From CATQHP01 sp965205595 (GTDB lineage: Bacteria; Acidobacteriota; Terriglobia; Bryobacterales; UBA6623): a DNA stretch of 64,000 bases. Positions 42,202 through 51,914 of the stretch are shown one piece after another. The translations under genes and the position numbers were made by a program. Under the pieces are notes generated by a model. That model searched no databases. It saw only the letters and a program-made list of their open reading frames with translations, and was not told where the DNA came from. The DNA lies in NCBI GenBank assembly GCA_965205595.1, contig CBDBHI010000080.1:1-64000 (forward strand). The letters run 5' to 3'. Each line of letters begins with the position of its first letter. The stretch's first letter is position 1.

Positions 42202-43808
42202 TCTTGTCCAATACAAGATGAGCCTGAAGGGAGGGGTGATTCCAACACAAGATGAGCCTGGAGGTAATTTGGGCAAGGTCGATTAGGAACAGGCAAACTG
42301 CGGGCGATGGGAGTCGCCGTGCAGCAAGCCGAATCAGTGAGTCTCGATGAGATCGAGAGTTTTCTCGACGGGTGTGGGTCCGTCGAGTTCCAGGCCGGAA
42401 GTCGAGCGGATAAATACGCGCTCGTCGAAGGCGTCCTGAAGAGGCATCATTATGCCGACCAGAAGCGCTCGGTTAAAGGATTGTTGAGACGCTTCCTGAG
42501 CAAGCTAACCGGCTTAAGCCGCGCCCAATTGACTCGCCTCATCGGGCAGTTTTTGCGCGAAAAGTGCGTTCGGCCGACAGCCTATCGAAGGCGCCGCTTC
42601 CCCACCAAGTACAGCCGCGCCGACATCGTTCTCCTGGCGCATGTCGACCAAGTACAGCAACGTCTCTCCGGGCCGGCGACGCGTCGCATTCTCCAGCGCG
42701 AGTTCCAAATCTACAACCGCAAGGAGTTCGAACGCCTTGCCGAACTGTCGGTGGGACACCTCTACAACTTGCGCAAACGCGCCGTCTACCGGCGACACAG
42801 TTTGCATCTCGACAAGACTCGACCGACACCCGTGGCGATCGGCGAACGCCGCCAACCCGAGCCGCGAGGACGTCCGGGCTACCTGCGCATCGACACCGTG
42901 CACTCGCCCGAACAGGAAGGTGAAAAAGGCGCCTACAGCATCAACGTGGTCGACGAAGTGACGCAGTGGCAGGCCGTCGGCTGCGTCCAACGCATCAACG
43001 AAAATCACCTCATTCCCTTGCTGGAAGGCCTTTTGGAACAATTTCCATTTATCGTTCGCGGCTTTCACTCCGACAATGGCAGCGAATTCGTCAACCATCA
43101 AACCGCTAAACTGCTCGAGAAGTTGCGAATTGAATTTACGAAGTCTCGCGCGCGCCGTTCGAACGACAATGCCTTGGTCGAAACCAAGAACGGCGCGGTG
43201 GTGCGCAAGTGGATGGGCTACCAGTTTTTGCCCTCGGAAGCGACGCAGGCGATCGACACCTTCTACCGCCAGTGGCTCAACCCGTACTTGAATTTTCATC
43301 GCCCATGCGCTTTCGCCAGCGAGCGCCGAGACCGCCGCGGCAAGTTGCGCAAGGTGTACGCCGAGTGGAGCACGCCGTGGGAAAAGCTGCTCAGCCTGCC
43401 CGCCGAGCAGCGCGGCCTGCGCGCGGATCGCTCGCTCAAGAAGCTCCAAGCGCGAGCGGACACTTGTTCCGACACCGAGTTTGCCGAGCAACTCGACGCT
43501 CAGCGCAACGAACTGCAACGCGTCTGCAAAGACCTCGCGATCTGCTGGCGCACGCGCTAGACAACGCCCCGACCCGAGGCGTTGTCGGCTCCTCCGGCCC
43601 ACGTCCGAAGACGGCCGTGGGGTCTCGCCTGGGATGGCTGCAAAGGGGGATTGGGGTGCCGCCCCTTCCCCCTTATGCAATCCCCCTCACCCCGCCCTAC
43701 GAAGCCACAAATAGCTGTAGCCGCCGACCTCAACTCACGCTATAATCCCCCTCAACCCGCAGCTGCTTCGCCTCTCTCCTTCAGGCTCATCTTTCAATTG
43801 GAAAAGAG
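42202..43808 (+). mobile_element. Insertion sequence with integrase-core transposase and 7-bp target duplication
   Basis: Target duplication GGTATCG at 42195-42201 and 43809-43815. The ends read inward TCTTGTCCAATACAAGATGA and (inverted) TCTTTTCCAATTGAAAGATG, both continuing into GAGCCTGAAGG. A second AAGATGAGCCTGG copy lies 36 bases inside the left end. It carries one DDE transposase. Perfect TSDs and joinable gene halves show a recent, simple insertion. IS family not assigned with confidence; the integrase type suggests an ISNCY/IS1202- or IS481-like group. Confidence 0.9.
42307..43560 (+). CDS. Integrase-core (DDE) transposase
   Basis: 417 residues. The N-terminal helix-turn-helix part has KRSVKGLLRRFLSKLTGLSR, then AQLTRLIGQFLREK. 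The rve DDE core has GYLRIDTVHSPEQEGEKGAY (Asp), IVRGFHSDNGSEFVNHQTAK (Asp) and RSNDNALVETKNGAVVRKWM (Glu). The C-terminal QWLNPYLNFHRPCAFASER is typical of retroviral-type transposases. It inserted the element at 42202-43808. Intact ATG-to-stop frame, so possibly active. Confidence 0.93.
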   Translation: MGVAVQQAESVSLDEIESFLDGCGSVEFQAGSRADKYALVEGVLKRHHYADQKRSVKGLLRRFLSKLTGLSRAQLTRLIGQFLREKCVRPTAYRRRRFPTKYSRADIVLLAHVDQVQQRLSGPATRRILQREFQIYNRKEFERLAELSVGHLYNLRKRAVYRRHSLHLDKTRPTPVAIGERRQPEPRGRPGYLRIDTVHSPEQEGEKGAYSINVVDEVTQWQAVGCVQRINENHLIPLLEGLLEQFPFIVRGFHSDNGSEFVNHQTAKLLEKLRIEFTKSRARRSNDNALVETKNGAVVRKWMGYQFLPSEATQAIDTFYRQWLNPYLNFHRPCAFASERRDRRGKLRKVYAEWSTPWEKLLSLPAEQRGLRADRSLKKLQARADTCSDTEFAEQLDAQRNELQRVCKDLAICWRTR

Positions 43809-44617
43809 GGTATCGCCTCCTGGCGAGCTGGGTTGAGAGCCGCAAACGGATCCGGTGCGCCCTCAACGAGCAGACTGACGTAGTACTCGTTTTGCTTTTC
43901 ATTGACGACAACTTCCTCGAATGCGATAGGGGGCTCACGCCCCGGCAAGCCTGTCGTCCGATTGATGACCTGCGCTTCCACCCGATAGTTCCCCACCGGC
44001 AATTGCTCGAAGCGCACCGTTCCTTTGGGGTCAGGCTTTCGACTCCTAATTTGTTGGGCTGAACGGGCGTCGCCCAGACGGACTTCGACGTTCCGTACGT
44101 TGGATGGCTCTCCCAAGACCTGTACGTTAATTGCGGCGTTCCCGGCCTCCTCGGCGTGCGCGACGATCGATTGCCATGGCGGTGTCCAGGATGCGGCCGT
44201 GGGCGGCGTCGATGGAGTGGCGTCCGGGGCGGCGCCGTCGACGCTGGGATATTGCCGCGCCCAAGTCCATCCACCGTCAGGACTGTGAACGATCAGCCCT
44301 AAGTTGCCGGCCGCCCAGACGTTGGCCGAGCCATCATCGGCTTCGACCGCGAAGACGTCGTACAAGTCTGCTTGAATCTCCTGGAGAGCTGGTGGAAGCG
44401 CCGGGCGGTTGAGCCACCAGAGTGAGCTCCCACGCTCGGCGAATGTGCCCGCTGCCGGGCGTGTCTGAACTAGCGCAGTTAACGTAAATGCCAAAAACAG
44501 AAACGCCGCGGTCGCGGCGATTCGCCCTCGCCGACCTGACGCTTGGAGGTTCGTCGGGCGCCCGCCGCGAGGTTCCGGGCTTGATTTTCGGCCTTTTTCA
44601 ATCACGCTTGCTGCCAT
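43809..44617 (-). pseudogene. KAP-gene N-terminal part (membrane anchor and Ycf48 repeats)
   Basis: The 5' end of the split gene: ATG 44617 (MAASVIEKGRKSSPEPRGGR), cytoplasmic tail, transmembrane helix (RIAATAAFLFLAFTLTALVQ), then a Ycf48-like segment (LYDVFAVEADDGSANVWAAG, NLGLIVHSPDGGWTWARQYP) and an Ig-like/carboxypeptidase-regulatory beta domain (GTVRFEQLPVGNYRVEAQVI). The IS adds codons PSFPIER and a stop at the junction. If expressed this would be a 276-residue anchored ectodomain without the NTPase. Confidence 0.85.
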
Positions 44618-44762
44618 GAGTGATTTGAGTTCAATGTACTACGGATTCCCCGGATATCCTTGCGAACGCTCAAGCGCTTACCGTAAATCGGACTCGCGCG
44701 ACGGATACGAGGATTTCAAAAACGATTCTGCGGCAAGCGCGTGTACTTGATACGCTCTACTG

Positions 44763-47195
44763 GTGAGAATTTTTCTAGCTCTGCTCGCACTCTCTGCCGC
44801 TCCCGCGCTCTTGGCCGAGCGCCTCTCAACACCAGAGGACTATGCTGACTACCCGACCGCGGCGGTCGCGCCCAATGGCGATCTGTGGGTAGCGTTTCTC
44901 AGCTACGACCAGCACGGTAGTGACGTCGTTAAAGTTCGTAGGCGTATCGGTAGTGAGTGGCAGCCGGCTGAAATTATCACGCCTACAGCAGGCGATTTTC
45001 TCAAAACAGCTACCACTGTCACCCCGGACGGAATTCTTTGGGTCAGTTGGGCTGCGCAGATCGACGGCAATTTTGACATCTACGCTCGTATCTTCGACGG
45101 CGAACGCTGGTCGCCGATCAGACGCTTGACCAAGGCCGAGGGTGCCGACTTCCACCATCGCATCGCCTCCGATTCCGCCGGTAACGTGCACCTGGTCTGG
45201 CAGTCGTTCCGAACCGGCGACGGCAATATTTTCTTGAAAACGTTCGACGGCATTCGCTGGACCGCGCCCATACCCGTGAGCAACCACGAGGCCATCGAGC
45301 TCGACTCTCAAGACCGCCTCTATATCGCCTACGACACCTATCGCCACGGCGACTACGACGTTTTTCTGCGCGTGTTCGAAGGCGGGAAACTAGGGCCGGA
45401 AATTCCGATCGCCGACTCGCCCGATTTCGAGGCCCGCGCCACCATTGCAATCGACAAAGACGACCGCGCCTGGATCGCCTGGGACAACCAAGGCCCCAGT
45501 TGGGCCCTCGACATGCCCAACTGGAATATCGACAGCGAGCGCGGCGATTGGGGGACGCCCGCCGACTGGACCGTCAACGACCCCGACGGCCGGGTTGGTA
45601 GGCTCGTCAGCCTGCGCTACACCCAGGGCATCGGCGTTGCCGTCTACGCCAAGGGCCGCCGCTGGGTGCCGAAGGCTCAGATCGAGTCGGTGCTCCCGGA
45701 CGAGCCTCCCGCGGGCGTGCTCGAAATTCCGCACTTCGCTGTTGACGGCGCCGGCGTCCCGTGGCTGTTCTTCAGGCGCTGGCAGCGCCGGGGCGATGGC
45801 GGCGGCATGACCGAGCGTCCTCTCGGTTGGCGCATTTAAGCTTCGGCGTACGAGACCGATCATTGGACCAAGCCGATCGTGCTCGAAGACAGCACCGGCA
45901 GCAACGACAACCGGCCCGCTATCGTCAGCCAAAACGGCGCCTCGCTCGACGTATTCTACGCCGCCGACGGGCGTTACAATGCCGCGAAAAAACAAGTCGA
46001 GATGATCGACAAGCGACACGGTTTCGTTGCACATGAAACGATCGAGCCCCCTCGAAGGACTTCGGCACTGCCGCCGCCCGAGCTCGACCCGATCGATCCC
46101 GGCAAAATTCGCGGACACCGCCATACCGCCGTCAGCGACCGCCGCAACGAAATCGCTTCCGGTCAAAAGCGCTATCAGCTCTACTGGGGCGACCTGCATC
46201 GCCACACCGAGATTTCAAGCGACGGCGGCTACGACGGCACGCTGTGGGACCTCTACCGCTACGCAATTGATGTCGCCGAACTCGATTTCATCGCATCGAC
46301 CGATCATTCATACGGTGGTGCGGGAAAGGACGGCCTACTCGAAACCTACGACTGGTGGCGCACCCAAAAGCTCGCCGACGTCTTTCACGTCCCCGGCACG
46401 TTCATGCCGCTGTTTGGGTATGAACGCACGCCGCGCTTCCCTTATGGGCACCGCAACGTGATTTCGCCGAATCGAGGGGATGTCGCGGTGCCGATCACAG
46501 TGCCACAGGCGGAGCAAAGCCCCGACTTTCCGCGCCGGCCGGATGAGCTGGCACTGTGGAAGGCCCTCAAAGGGACCGACACGATCACGATTCCTCACAC
46601 GATTGCGGCTGGTGGCGGAACCGACTGGAGCTACCACGATCCGGCGTTCGAGACGCTGATGGAGATTTACCAGGGCTGCCGCCTGAGCTACGAAGGGCGC
46701 GGCGCGCCCCGCGTAAATACCGCTGAACGGTTCGAGGTTGGCTATGCGCAGAATGCCTTGGCGAAGGGTTACAAGATGGGGTTCATCGCCTCTTCGGATC
46801 ACCGCTCGACGCATATTTCGTATGCGGCGGTTTACGCTGAGGAGCCGACACGTCAGGGGATTTTTCGCGCGCTGCAGCAGCGGCATGCTTACGCCGCCAC
46901 GGACAACATCGTCGTCGATGTTCGCATCGGTGAGGCCATCATGGGCGACGAAGTTTCGACGTCTGAAGTGCCTGAAATCCAGATCTATGTAAGAGGCACC
47001 GGGCCGATCGACAACATCCAGATCATCAAGGACAACCAGCACATTTACGAACATCGTCCCGGCACGCAAGAAGTCGCGCTAACCTACCGCGACGAAAAGG
47101 CCGTCGCCGGGGAAAGTTACTACTACGTGAGGCTGCAACAAGAGGATGGGCAGATGGCCTGGGCTTCGCCTATTTGGGTGGATTACCGCCCGTGA
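44763..47195 (+). pseudogene. DUF3604 protein gene with one in-frame stop
   Basis: From GTG 44763 (signal peptide RIFLALLALSAAPALLA) an N-terminal sialidase-like propeller runs (AVAPNGDLWVAFLSYDQHGS, FDIYARIFDGERWSPIRRL, VHLVWQSFRTGDGNIFLKTF) up to TAA 45837-45839 after RPLGWRI. The same frame continues without a gap, SAYETDHWTKPIVLEDSTGS, into a PHP-like DUF3604 domain (LYWGDLHRHTEISSDGGYDG, DFIASTDHSYGG, IPHTIAAGGGTDWSYHD, GFIASSDHRSTH) and stops at 47195. Full length would be about 810 residues. DUF3604 proteins are secreted and appear to bind metals through these His/Asp motifs; reaction unknown. A single nonsense codon splits it, so it is either a recent pseudogene or a base error. Confidence 0.85.
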
Positions 47196-47248
47196 AGTGT
47201 TTGAGCCGCGAACGCCAGTACTTCGAAATTGTCAATGCCGTCGACAAC

Positions 47249-48436
47249 CTACCCGCACTTGTTGTCATCGCAAGGCCGATGACAAACCACCTTATGCTGT
47301 TCAGTCAACGTGCAACCCACCGCGTCCTCATCACTCTGCCCACACCGGAAAAAGCATTCCGGTTCGCCGGGAGGATTCTGATTAACTCGCGGCGGCCGTC
47401 CGCCCCGTCCGCCGCCTCCCATTGCCTCGCGCAGCTTCGGCTCGGCAACACCTAGGGTGCGTGCCGCCGCAGCCATGTTTACGGGTTTAATGCCGCCTGG
47501 TTCGACCCGTAGCGCTTTGGCTACTTTGGCGGCATCGACGCCGAGGGCCGCGGCGGCTTGCGACACCTGCTCGGGGCCGGGGCGAGCCCCACCCGGGCCT
47601 GGCCTTGGGCGGCGCGGCGGAGCGTTCTCGCTGACTTGAGGCGGGCGCCGGCCGCGGTTGCGCATGCCGAGCGGTTCGCCCGAATAGCAGCCAATAATGT
47701 ACGGCCAAGTTTCCGTCGCGTGATAGTGATAGTCGCCCGAATAGTCGGTGTGGCCGTTGCACTGGTCGAGATACTCGGGGCCGTCTTTGGCGACGTAGTC
47801 GAAGGCGTCCCATGAATCAATGTCGGGGTTGCCGACCTTCTCCCAACTACTCTTGAACTTCACGACATCGTTGCATTCGCCGTCGAGGCAGCCCCACGGT
47901 CCACGGATTGCATAGCCGTCGTAGGCGTAGCCGAGCACCGGCGAGCGGTCGCCGTCTTTCACCTCGCTGAGGCAGCGCTGGATCAACGCGTTATAGTGAT
48001 ACTCAAGCGCCGTGTGACCCATGCAGGCGTCCATGATCGAGTGGAAGACCGGGTCGCCGAACTCGGCTTCTTGGGGGATCGGCCCCTCGTTTGGTCCGTA
48101 GATCGCCAGGCCCCCGACGGTAAATCCTTCGCTGCCTAGTAGCGGAATCGGTATCGGTTTGTCGGCCTTCTTGGGAGTCAACGGAACGCGGAATTCGTAG
48201 TCTTGCTCGAGCAGCGGGTTCGGGGTGACCTGGATGAACTCGTAGTGTGGGATACCGTTTGAGCGAACGACGAGTTCGTCTCCTTCACAGGTGGCTTCGA
48301 GGCGCGGCTTGGCGTAGGCAGCTCCGGCGCCTTCGTACTTCGAGACGTCGAGAAACTCGGCCGCGGGGCAGGGCTTCTGTTGCGCTAGAGCCACAGCGGC
48401 GCCGCAGGTCAAGAGAATACACAGTCGGACTTTCAT
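47249..48436 (-). CDS. Secreted YHYH-domain protein
   Basis: Start at ATG 48436 (MKVRLCILLTCGAAVALAQQ signal peptide), 395 residues. The YHYH signature is DYSGDYHYHATETWPYIIGC, with the related GHTALEYHYNALIQRCLSEV and a glycine-rich YAYDGYAIRGPWGCLDGECN. The tail is Pro/Gly/Arg-rich (GRRPPQVSENAPPRRPRPGP) with two short helices (VSQAAAALGVDAAKVAKALR), followed by a cysteine-containing end (CFFRCGQSDEDAVGCTLTEQ). YHYH proteins are extracytoplasmic and often sit beside oxidases; function unknown. Three bases upstream of the hydrolase gene on the same strand. Confidence 0.85.
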   Translation of the reverse strand: MKVRLCILLTCGAAVALAQQKPCPAAEFLDVSKYEGAGAAYAKPRLEATCEGDELVVRSNGIPHYEFIQVTPNPLLEQDYEFRVPLTPKKADKPIPIPLLGSEGFTVGGLAIYGPNEGPIPQEAEFGDPVFHSIMDACMGHTALEYHYNALIQRCLSEVKDGDRSPVLGYAYDGYAIRGPWGCLDGECNDVVKFKSSWEKVGNPDIDSWDAFDYVAKDGPEYLDQCNGHTDYSGDYHYHATETWPYIIGCYSGEPLGMRNRGRRPPQVSENAPPRRPRPGPGGARPGPEQVSQAAAALGVDAAKVAKALRVEPGGIKPVNMAAAARTLGVAEPKLREAMGGGGRGGRPPRVNQNPPGEPECFFRCGQSDEDAVGCTLTEQHKVVCHRPCDDNKCG

Positions 48437-48438
48437 GG

Positions 48439-49281
48439 CTAGCGGGTCTCCAGGTTGTCGCGCAGAAAGTTGATCGTTAGCGGCCATGCCTCATTCGCGG
48501 CCGTCATGTTGGCCCCTTCGCGAGCGCTTTGCTGACGCAGGAATGCATGTCCGGCGCCGTCGAAGAGGTGTGGCGTGTAGGGTTTGCCGAGCTGTCGCAT
48601 CACTCGCGCCGCTTCGGGGATGGTGGCGTTGACGCGGGCGTCATCGGCACCGTAGAGGCCGAGCACGGGGGCCTGAATGCGGCTAAGAGTTTTGCGGTCA
48701 GGCGATGTGCCGTAGTAGACGACGGCGGCCGAGAGTCGGTCTTCGTTGCCGGCGAACTCGAAACTTGTTGAGCCGCCCCAGCAGAATCCGATCGAACCGT
48801 ATTTTCCATTCGACGCAGGCAGGGAAGTCGCGTAGCGGGCTACTGACGTTAGGCGTCGAACGACATCCTCGGTGCGGCGTTCGCGGATCAGGCGAACGGC
48901 GGCTTGGGGGTCTTTAGGCGTTCGACCGTCCGGGCCGTATCCGCTCAGCAAGTCTGGAGCGATGGCGATAAATCCTTCCGCGGCGAGTTGGTCAGCGACC
49001 GCGCGAACCCAATCGGTCAAGCCGTAAATCTCATGGATCACGATGACCGTAGGCGCTCGCGTCGCGCGCTCCGGGTAAGTCACCCAGGCATGAACTGTGT
49101 CGCTCCAGGAGTCGTTACGACCTTCACTGATCTCGACCCATTCGCCGTGACGTGGAGATTCGTTCAAGCGAGTGACGGCGGTTTCAGCGTCGGGCGGCAG
49201 CTCGCCTCGACCGCTGTGTGAGGCGGCCCAAGCGAGGACGCCGAGGGTCAGTAAGACCGGCAGTACGAGGCGAAATTTCAT
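48439..49281 (-). CDS. Dienelactone-hydrolase-family alpha/beta hydrolase
   Basis: Start at ATG 49281 (MKFRLVLPVLLTLGVLAWAA), 280 residues with a signal peptide. The DLH catalytic triad is visible: nucleophile Cys in GSIGFCWGGSTSFEF, Asp in GLYGADDARVNATIPE, His in DGAGHAFLRQQ. VIHEIYGLTDWVRAVADQLA is the oxyanion-hole segment. It hydrolyses esters or lactones, here probably in the periplasm. Just upstream of the YHYH gene (2-base gap) and likely co-transcribed. Confidence 0.92.
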   Translation of the reverse strand: MKFRLVLPVLLTLGVLAWAASHSGRGELPPDAETAVTRLNESPRHGEWVEISEGRNDSWSDTVHAWVTYPERATRAPTVIVIHEIYGLTDWVRAVADQLAAEGFIAIAPDLLSGYGPDGRTPKDPQAAVRLIRERRTEDVVRRLTSVARYATSLPASNGKYGSIGFCWGGSTSFEFAGNEDRLSAAVVYYGTSPDRKTLSRIQAPVLGLYGADDARVNATIPEAARVMRQLGKPYTPHLFDGAGHAFLRQQSAREGANMTAANEAWPLTINFLRDNLETR

Positions 49282-49324
49282 AGCTGTTGCCGCCGTCCAT
49301 GATAGCGTGCGGCGGCGGCGAAAC

Positions 49325-50773
49325 TTATAGTGTCTTCGAGCGATCGGTCTCGTAGACAACGTTTCCATCTACGTCATGAAAGTGCAGTGAGATCTTGCTT
49401 TCGTTCAGAATTTTTTCGGTCGTCACCGAGAGGAATCCACCACCGACTCGGTGGAAGCGGTGGTACTCGCGGTCCTCGCCCGGTGTGCCGCCGGCATGTT
49501 CATCGGTTGCGGGCCCGGAGGAAAACTCCTCCACGCCAGTGGCCGGGTGAACGGAGTGGTACTGCCAATGGCGGTCACCGTTGGCAACAAAGAAGTTCTC
49601 CGGCAGATTGTCAGCGAACCACTTGCGGATCTCGTCGCCCTCGTACGTAAAACCGAGATTCGCGTGATTGTCGTGCTTGTTACCGCGATCTGGCCCGACG
49701 ATCGGGGTGGGGCTGACAAGTACTTTCCAGTCGGCGTCACTTTCCAATAGCGATTGCTTGAGCCAGCGTTTTTGAGTTTCTCCCCAAATGCTCTTGTCGG
49801 GCCCGTCTTCCATAGGGTTGGGCGAACGGAAGTCGCGCCCCTCGGTGAGCCAAACTTGCAGGCCCTTGCCCCAGCGGAACGTGCGGTAAGGGAGCGAACT
49901 CATCGGCACCTGCTCGGAATAGACTTTCAGGCCCTGCTCCCAGCTGAAAGTGCCCATGTAGTCCCTGCTCATTCCAGGCCAATTGTCGTTGTGGTAGGAG
50001 TCGTGGTCGTCTTTCTCCCAGTAACCCGGGACACTCAGGTGGAAGTTCAAAATGGTTGGGAAACTGTACATGCGGTGCCAGTGAAAGCGCGCTAGGTCAA
50101 TCGAGGTTACGAGTGGCGCATCGCTGTCGTAGTAGACCGTGTCGCCCGTTGGCACAATGAATTTCGGTGCGAGTTTGAGCATCGACGGGTAAATCTTGTA
50201 GCCCTCTGGATGATCGTGGTCGCGGTTGGCTTGGCCTGTGACCACGGTAAACGTGACGGTGGCGTATTCGTTTTCGGGAGGCGCGGTTTCGAATCGTCCG
50301 TTGAGCGGTTTGTGGATAGCTGTACCGTCGGTATTCGATGTTTCGGTTTCGACGTAATAGGAGGTAGATGGGCTCAATCCGCGGAGCTGGAAGTGGTGCG
50401 TGTAGTCATCTTCGGCCTTAACCTCGAACCACTCGCTCTCTATGGGGTTGAAAAAATTCACGTTGTCGGCGTAACGCAAGCGCACGCGCCCGGCCGCGCC
50501 GGGCACTGAATTTTGCAGATCGCGCGGATCGAGCTGTTCGAGCTGTGCGCCAGGCTCGGGCTTTATTGAGCGGGCGCGGATGGCGGTGCCGTCCGCGCGG
50601 CGGCTTGCTGACTCGGTGACGCGGGTCCATACTATCGCCGAAGTCGGCGAAACCTCGCCGATCTTGATTCCGGTGGCCTGACGTGATTCCTCAAGATACT
50701 CGACGCTAGGTCCGCATCCGGTCACCACGATGAAACACAGGTTGGTCAATAGCAGAGATCGCACTGGGTGCAT
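49325..50773 (-). CDS. PhoD-like alkaline phosphatase/phosphodiesterase (lipoprotein)
   Basis: Start at ATG 50773 (MHPVRSLLLTNLCFIVVTGC), a lipoprotein signal with the lipobox Cys in VVTGCGPS; 482 residues. PhoD features: N-terminal beta domain (TSAIVWTRVTESASRRADG), then metal sites (IVPTGDTVYYDSDAPLV, WEKDDHDSYHNDNWPG, RYMGTF-like RDYMGTFSWEQG), and late HANLGFTYEGDEIRKW and FVANGDRHWQYHSVHP. PhoD enzymes are Fe/Ca-dependent phosphodiesterases acting outside the cytoplasm. No Pho box was recognised. Divergent from tlpA. Confidence 0.9.
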   Translation of the reverse strand: MHPVRSLLLTNLCFIVVTGCGPSVEYLEESRQATGIKIGEVSPTSAIVWTRVTESASRRADGTAIRARSIKPEPGAQLEQLDPRDLQNSVPGAAGRVRLRYADNVNFFNPIESEWFEVKAEDDYTHHFQLRGLSPSTSYYVETETSNTDGTAIHKPLNGRFETAPPENEYATVTFTVVTGQANRDHDHPEGYKIYPSMLKLAPKFIVPTGDTVYYDSDAPLVTSIDLARFHWHRMYSFPTILNFHLSVPGYWEKDDHDSYHNDNWPGMSRDYMGTFSWEQGLKVYSEQVPMSSLPYRTFRWGKGLQVWLTEGRDFRSPNPMEDGPDKSIWGETQKRWLKQSLLESDADWKVLVSPTPIVGPDRGNKHDNHANLGFTYEGDEIRKWFADNLPENFFVANGDRHWQYHSVHPATGVEEFSSGPATDEHAGGTPGEDREYHRFHRVGGGFLSVTTEKILNESKISLHFHDVDGNVVYETDRSKTL

Positions 50774-50865
50774 TGTAGAGGATTCGAAGCGTGCTCGTCC
50801 GCCGTAACCTCCGCCGCTATACTGACGAATAGTCTTAATAGACGCCTGTTTGGAGTTCACCCCGC

Positions 50866-51393
50866 ATGTCGATCAAACTATCTCAATTCGCGCTTTCCGC
50901 AGCCCTCGCATTGACGCTCTCGTGCGGCACGACGGCGGGAGTCTCCTCTGAGTCCGCGGCGGAGGCCGCCTCAACAGGCGAGACGATCCCGCTACCTGAG
51001 TTCAGTCTGCTTGACGCCAACGGTAAGGAATTCACCAAGGCCGGCATTGAGGGCCAAGTCGTGCTGCTCAATTTCTGGGCGACTTGGTGCGGGCCGTGCA
51101 AGATCGAGATGCCTTGGTTTATCGAGTTCCAGCGGAAGTACAAAGACAAGGGCTTCACGGTGTTGGCGGTTTCGCTAGACGAAGACGGCTGGGACGTAGT
51201 CCGCCCGTTCGCGGAAGAACTCAAGGCTAACTTCCCAATTCTTCTGGGCGATGACGCAATGGCGGAGGAATTCGGCGGGGTCATCGCACTGCCGACAACG
51301 TTCATCATCAACAAAAAAGGTGAAATCGTGACCCGCCATACCGGGTTGGTAAGCAAGGACGAGTATGAGATCGAAATCGAGCGACTGCTGTGA
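50866..51393 (+). CDS. TlpA-type thiol-disulfide thioredoxin (lipoprotein)
   Basis: 175 residues. The signal ends at LALTLSCGTTAG, a possible lipobox. The thioredoxin fold has the active site VVLLNFWATWCGPCKIEMPW (CxxC, about residue 71), AVSLDEDGWDVVRPFAEELK and the cis-Pro GVIALPTTFIINKKGEIVTR. It reduces periplasmic disulfides, for example in cytochrome c maturation; that fits the many c-type cytochromes here. Its 3' end overlaps the next gene by 29 bases. Confidence 0.93.
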   Translation: MSIKLSQFALSAALALTLSCGTTAGVSSESAAEAASTGETIPLPEFSLLDANGKEFTKAGIEGQVVLLNFWATWCGPCKIEMPWFIEFQRKYKDKGFTVLAVSLDEDGWDVVRPFAEELKANFPILLGDDAMAEEFGGVIALPTTFIINKKGEIVTRHTGLVSKDEYEIEIERLL

Positions 51394-51874
51394 TTTCACG
51401 CGCGTGGCTCGCGGCGCCATCGCCGTCGGTTTCGGGCTCGCGTTTGCGGCCACGATAGCGTTCGGTCAGTTCAAGGGCTTTTCCGCCGCTACGATCGAGC
51501 CGAGTTCAGGAGTTGAGTTGTTGCCCGGATCGATCGTTGACGTCCCGGTCGCGATTCGGATTCGCAAGGGATATCACATCAATTCCAATCAACCGCTGGA
51601 GAGCTACCTGATCCCGACGAAATTGAGCTGGGACGTCGAGCCGATAAGTTTGGAGTCCGTCACATACCCTGAAGCAGAGCAGGTCAGGTACTCGTTTTCA
51701 GAAAAGCCGCTATCCGTCTACTCGTCGCGAGTGGTGATCCAAAGCAGTTTTCAGGTACCCGACAGCGCGGTCGATATGACCGAACTGAAAGGAAAGTTTC
51801 GCTTTCAGGCGTGCAACGACAAGTCGTGCTTAGCCCCGAAAACTATTGACGTCTCGATACCGATTCGCCGCTAG
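51365..51874 (+). CDS. DsbD N-terminal-domain-like protein
   Basis: 169 residues. A hydrophobic N-terminus (AIAVGFGLAFAATIAFGQF) leads to an Ig-like fold, PGSIVDVPVAIRIRKGYHIN, SNQPLESYLIPTKLSW, and the DsbD-alpha cysteine pair in KFRFQACNDKSCLAPKTIDV. In DsbD this domain accepts electrons from the membrane part and passes them on; here it is free-standing beside TlpA. The two overlap and are almost certainly co-expressed as a periplasmic reductant pair. The start may be GTG 51404 in place of ATG 51365. Confidence 0.85.
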   Translation: MRSKSSDCCDFTRVARGAIAVGFGLAFAATIAFGQFKGFSAATIEPSSGVELLPGSIVDVPVAIRIRKGYHINSNQPLESYLIPTKLSWDVEPISLESVTYPEAEQVRYSFSEKPLSVYSSRVVIQSSFQVPDSAVDMTELKGKFRFQACNDKSCLAPKTIDVSIPIRR

Positions 51875-51914
51875 CGATGATCGGCATTCACGATACTGAA
51901 ATTCTTCCCCGCCA

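Noticed and set aside
42307..43560. Treating the integrase-core gene as a phage integrase or part of the KAP system
   Set aside because: TSD and terminal repeats show it is an independent insertion sequence.
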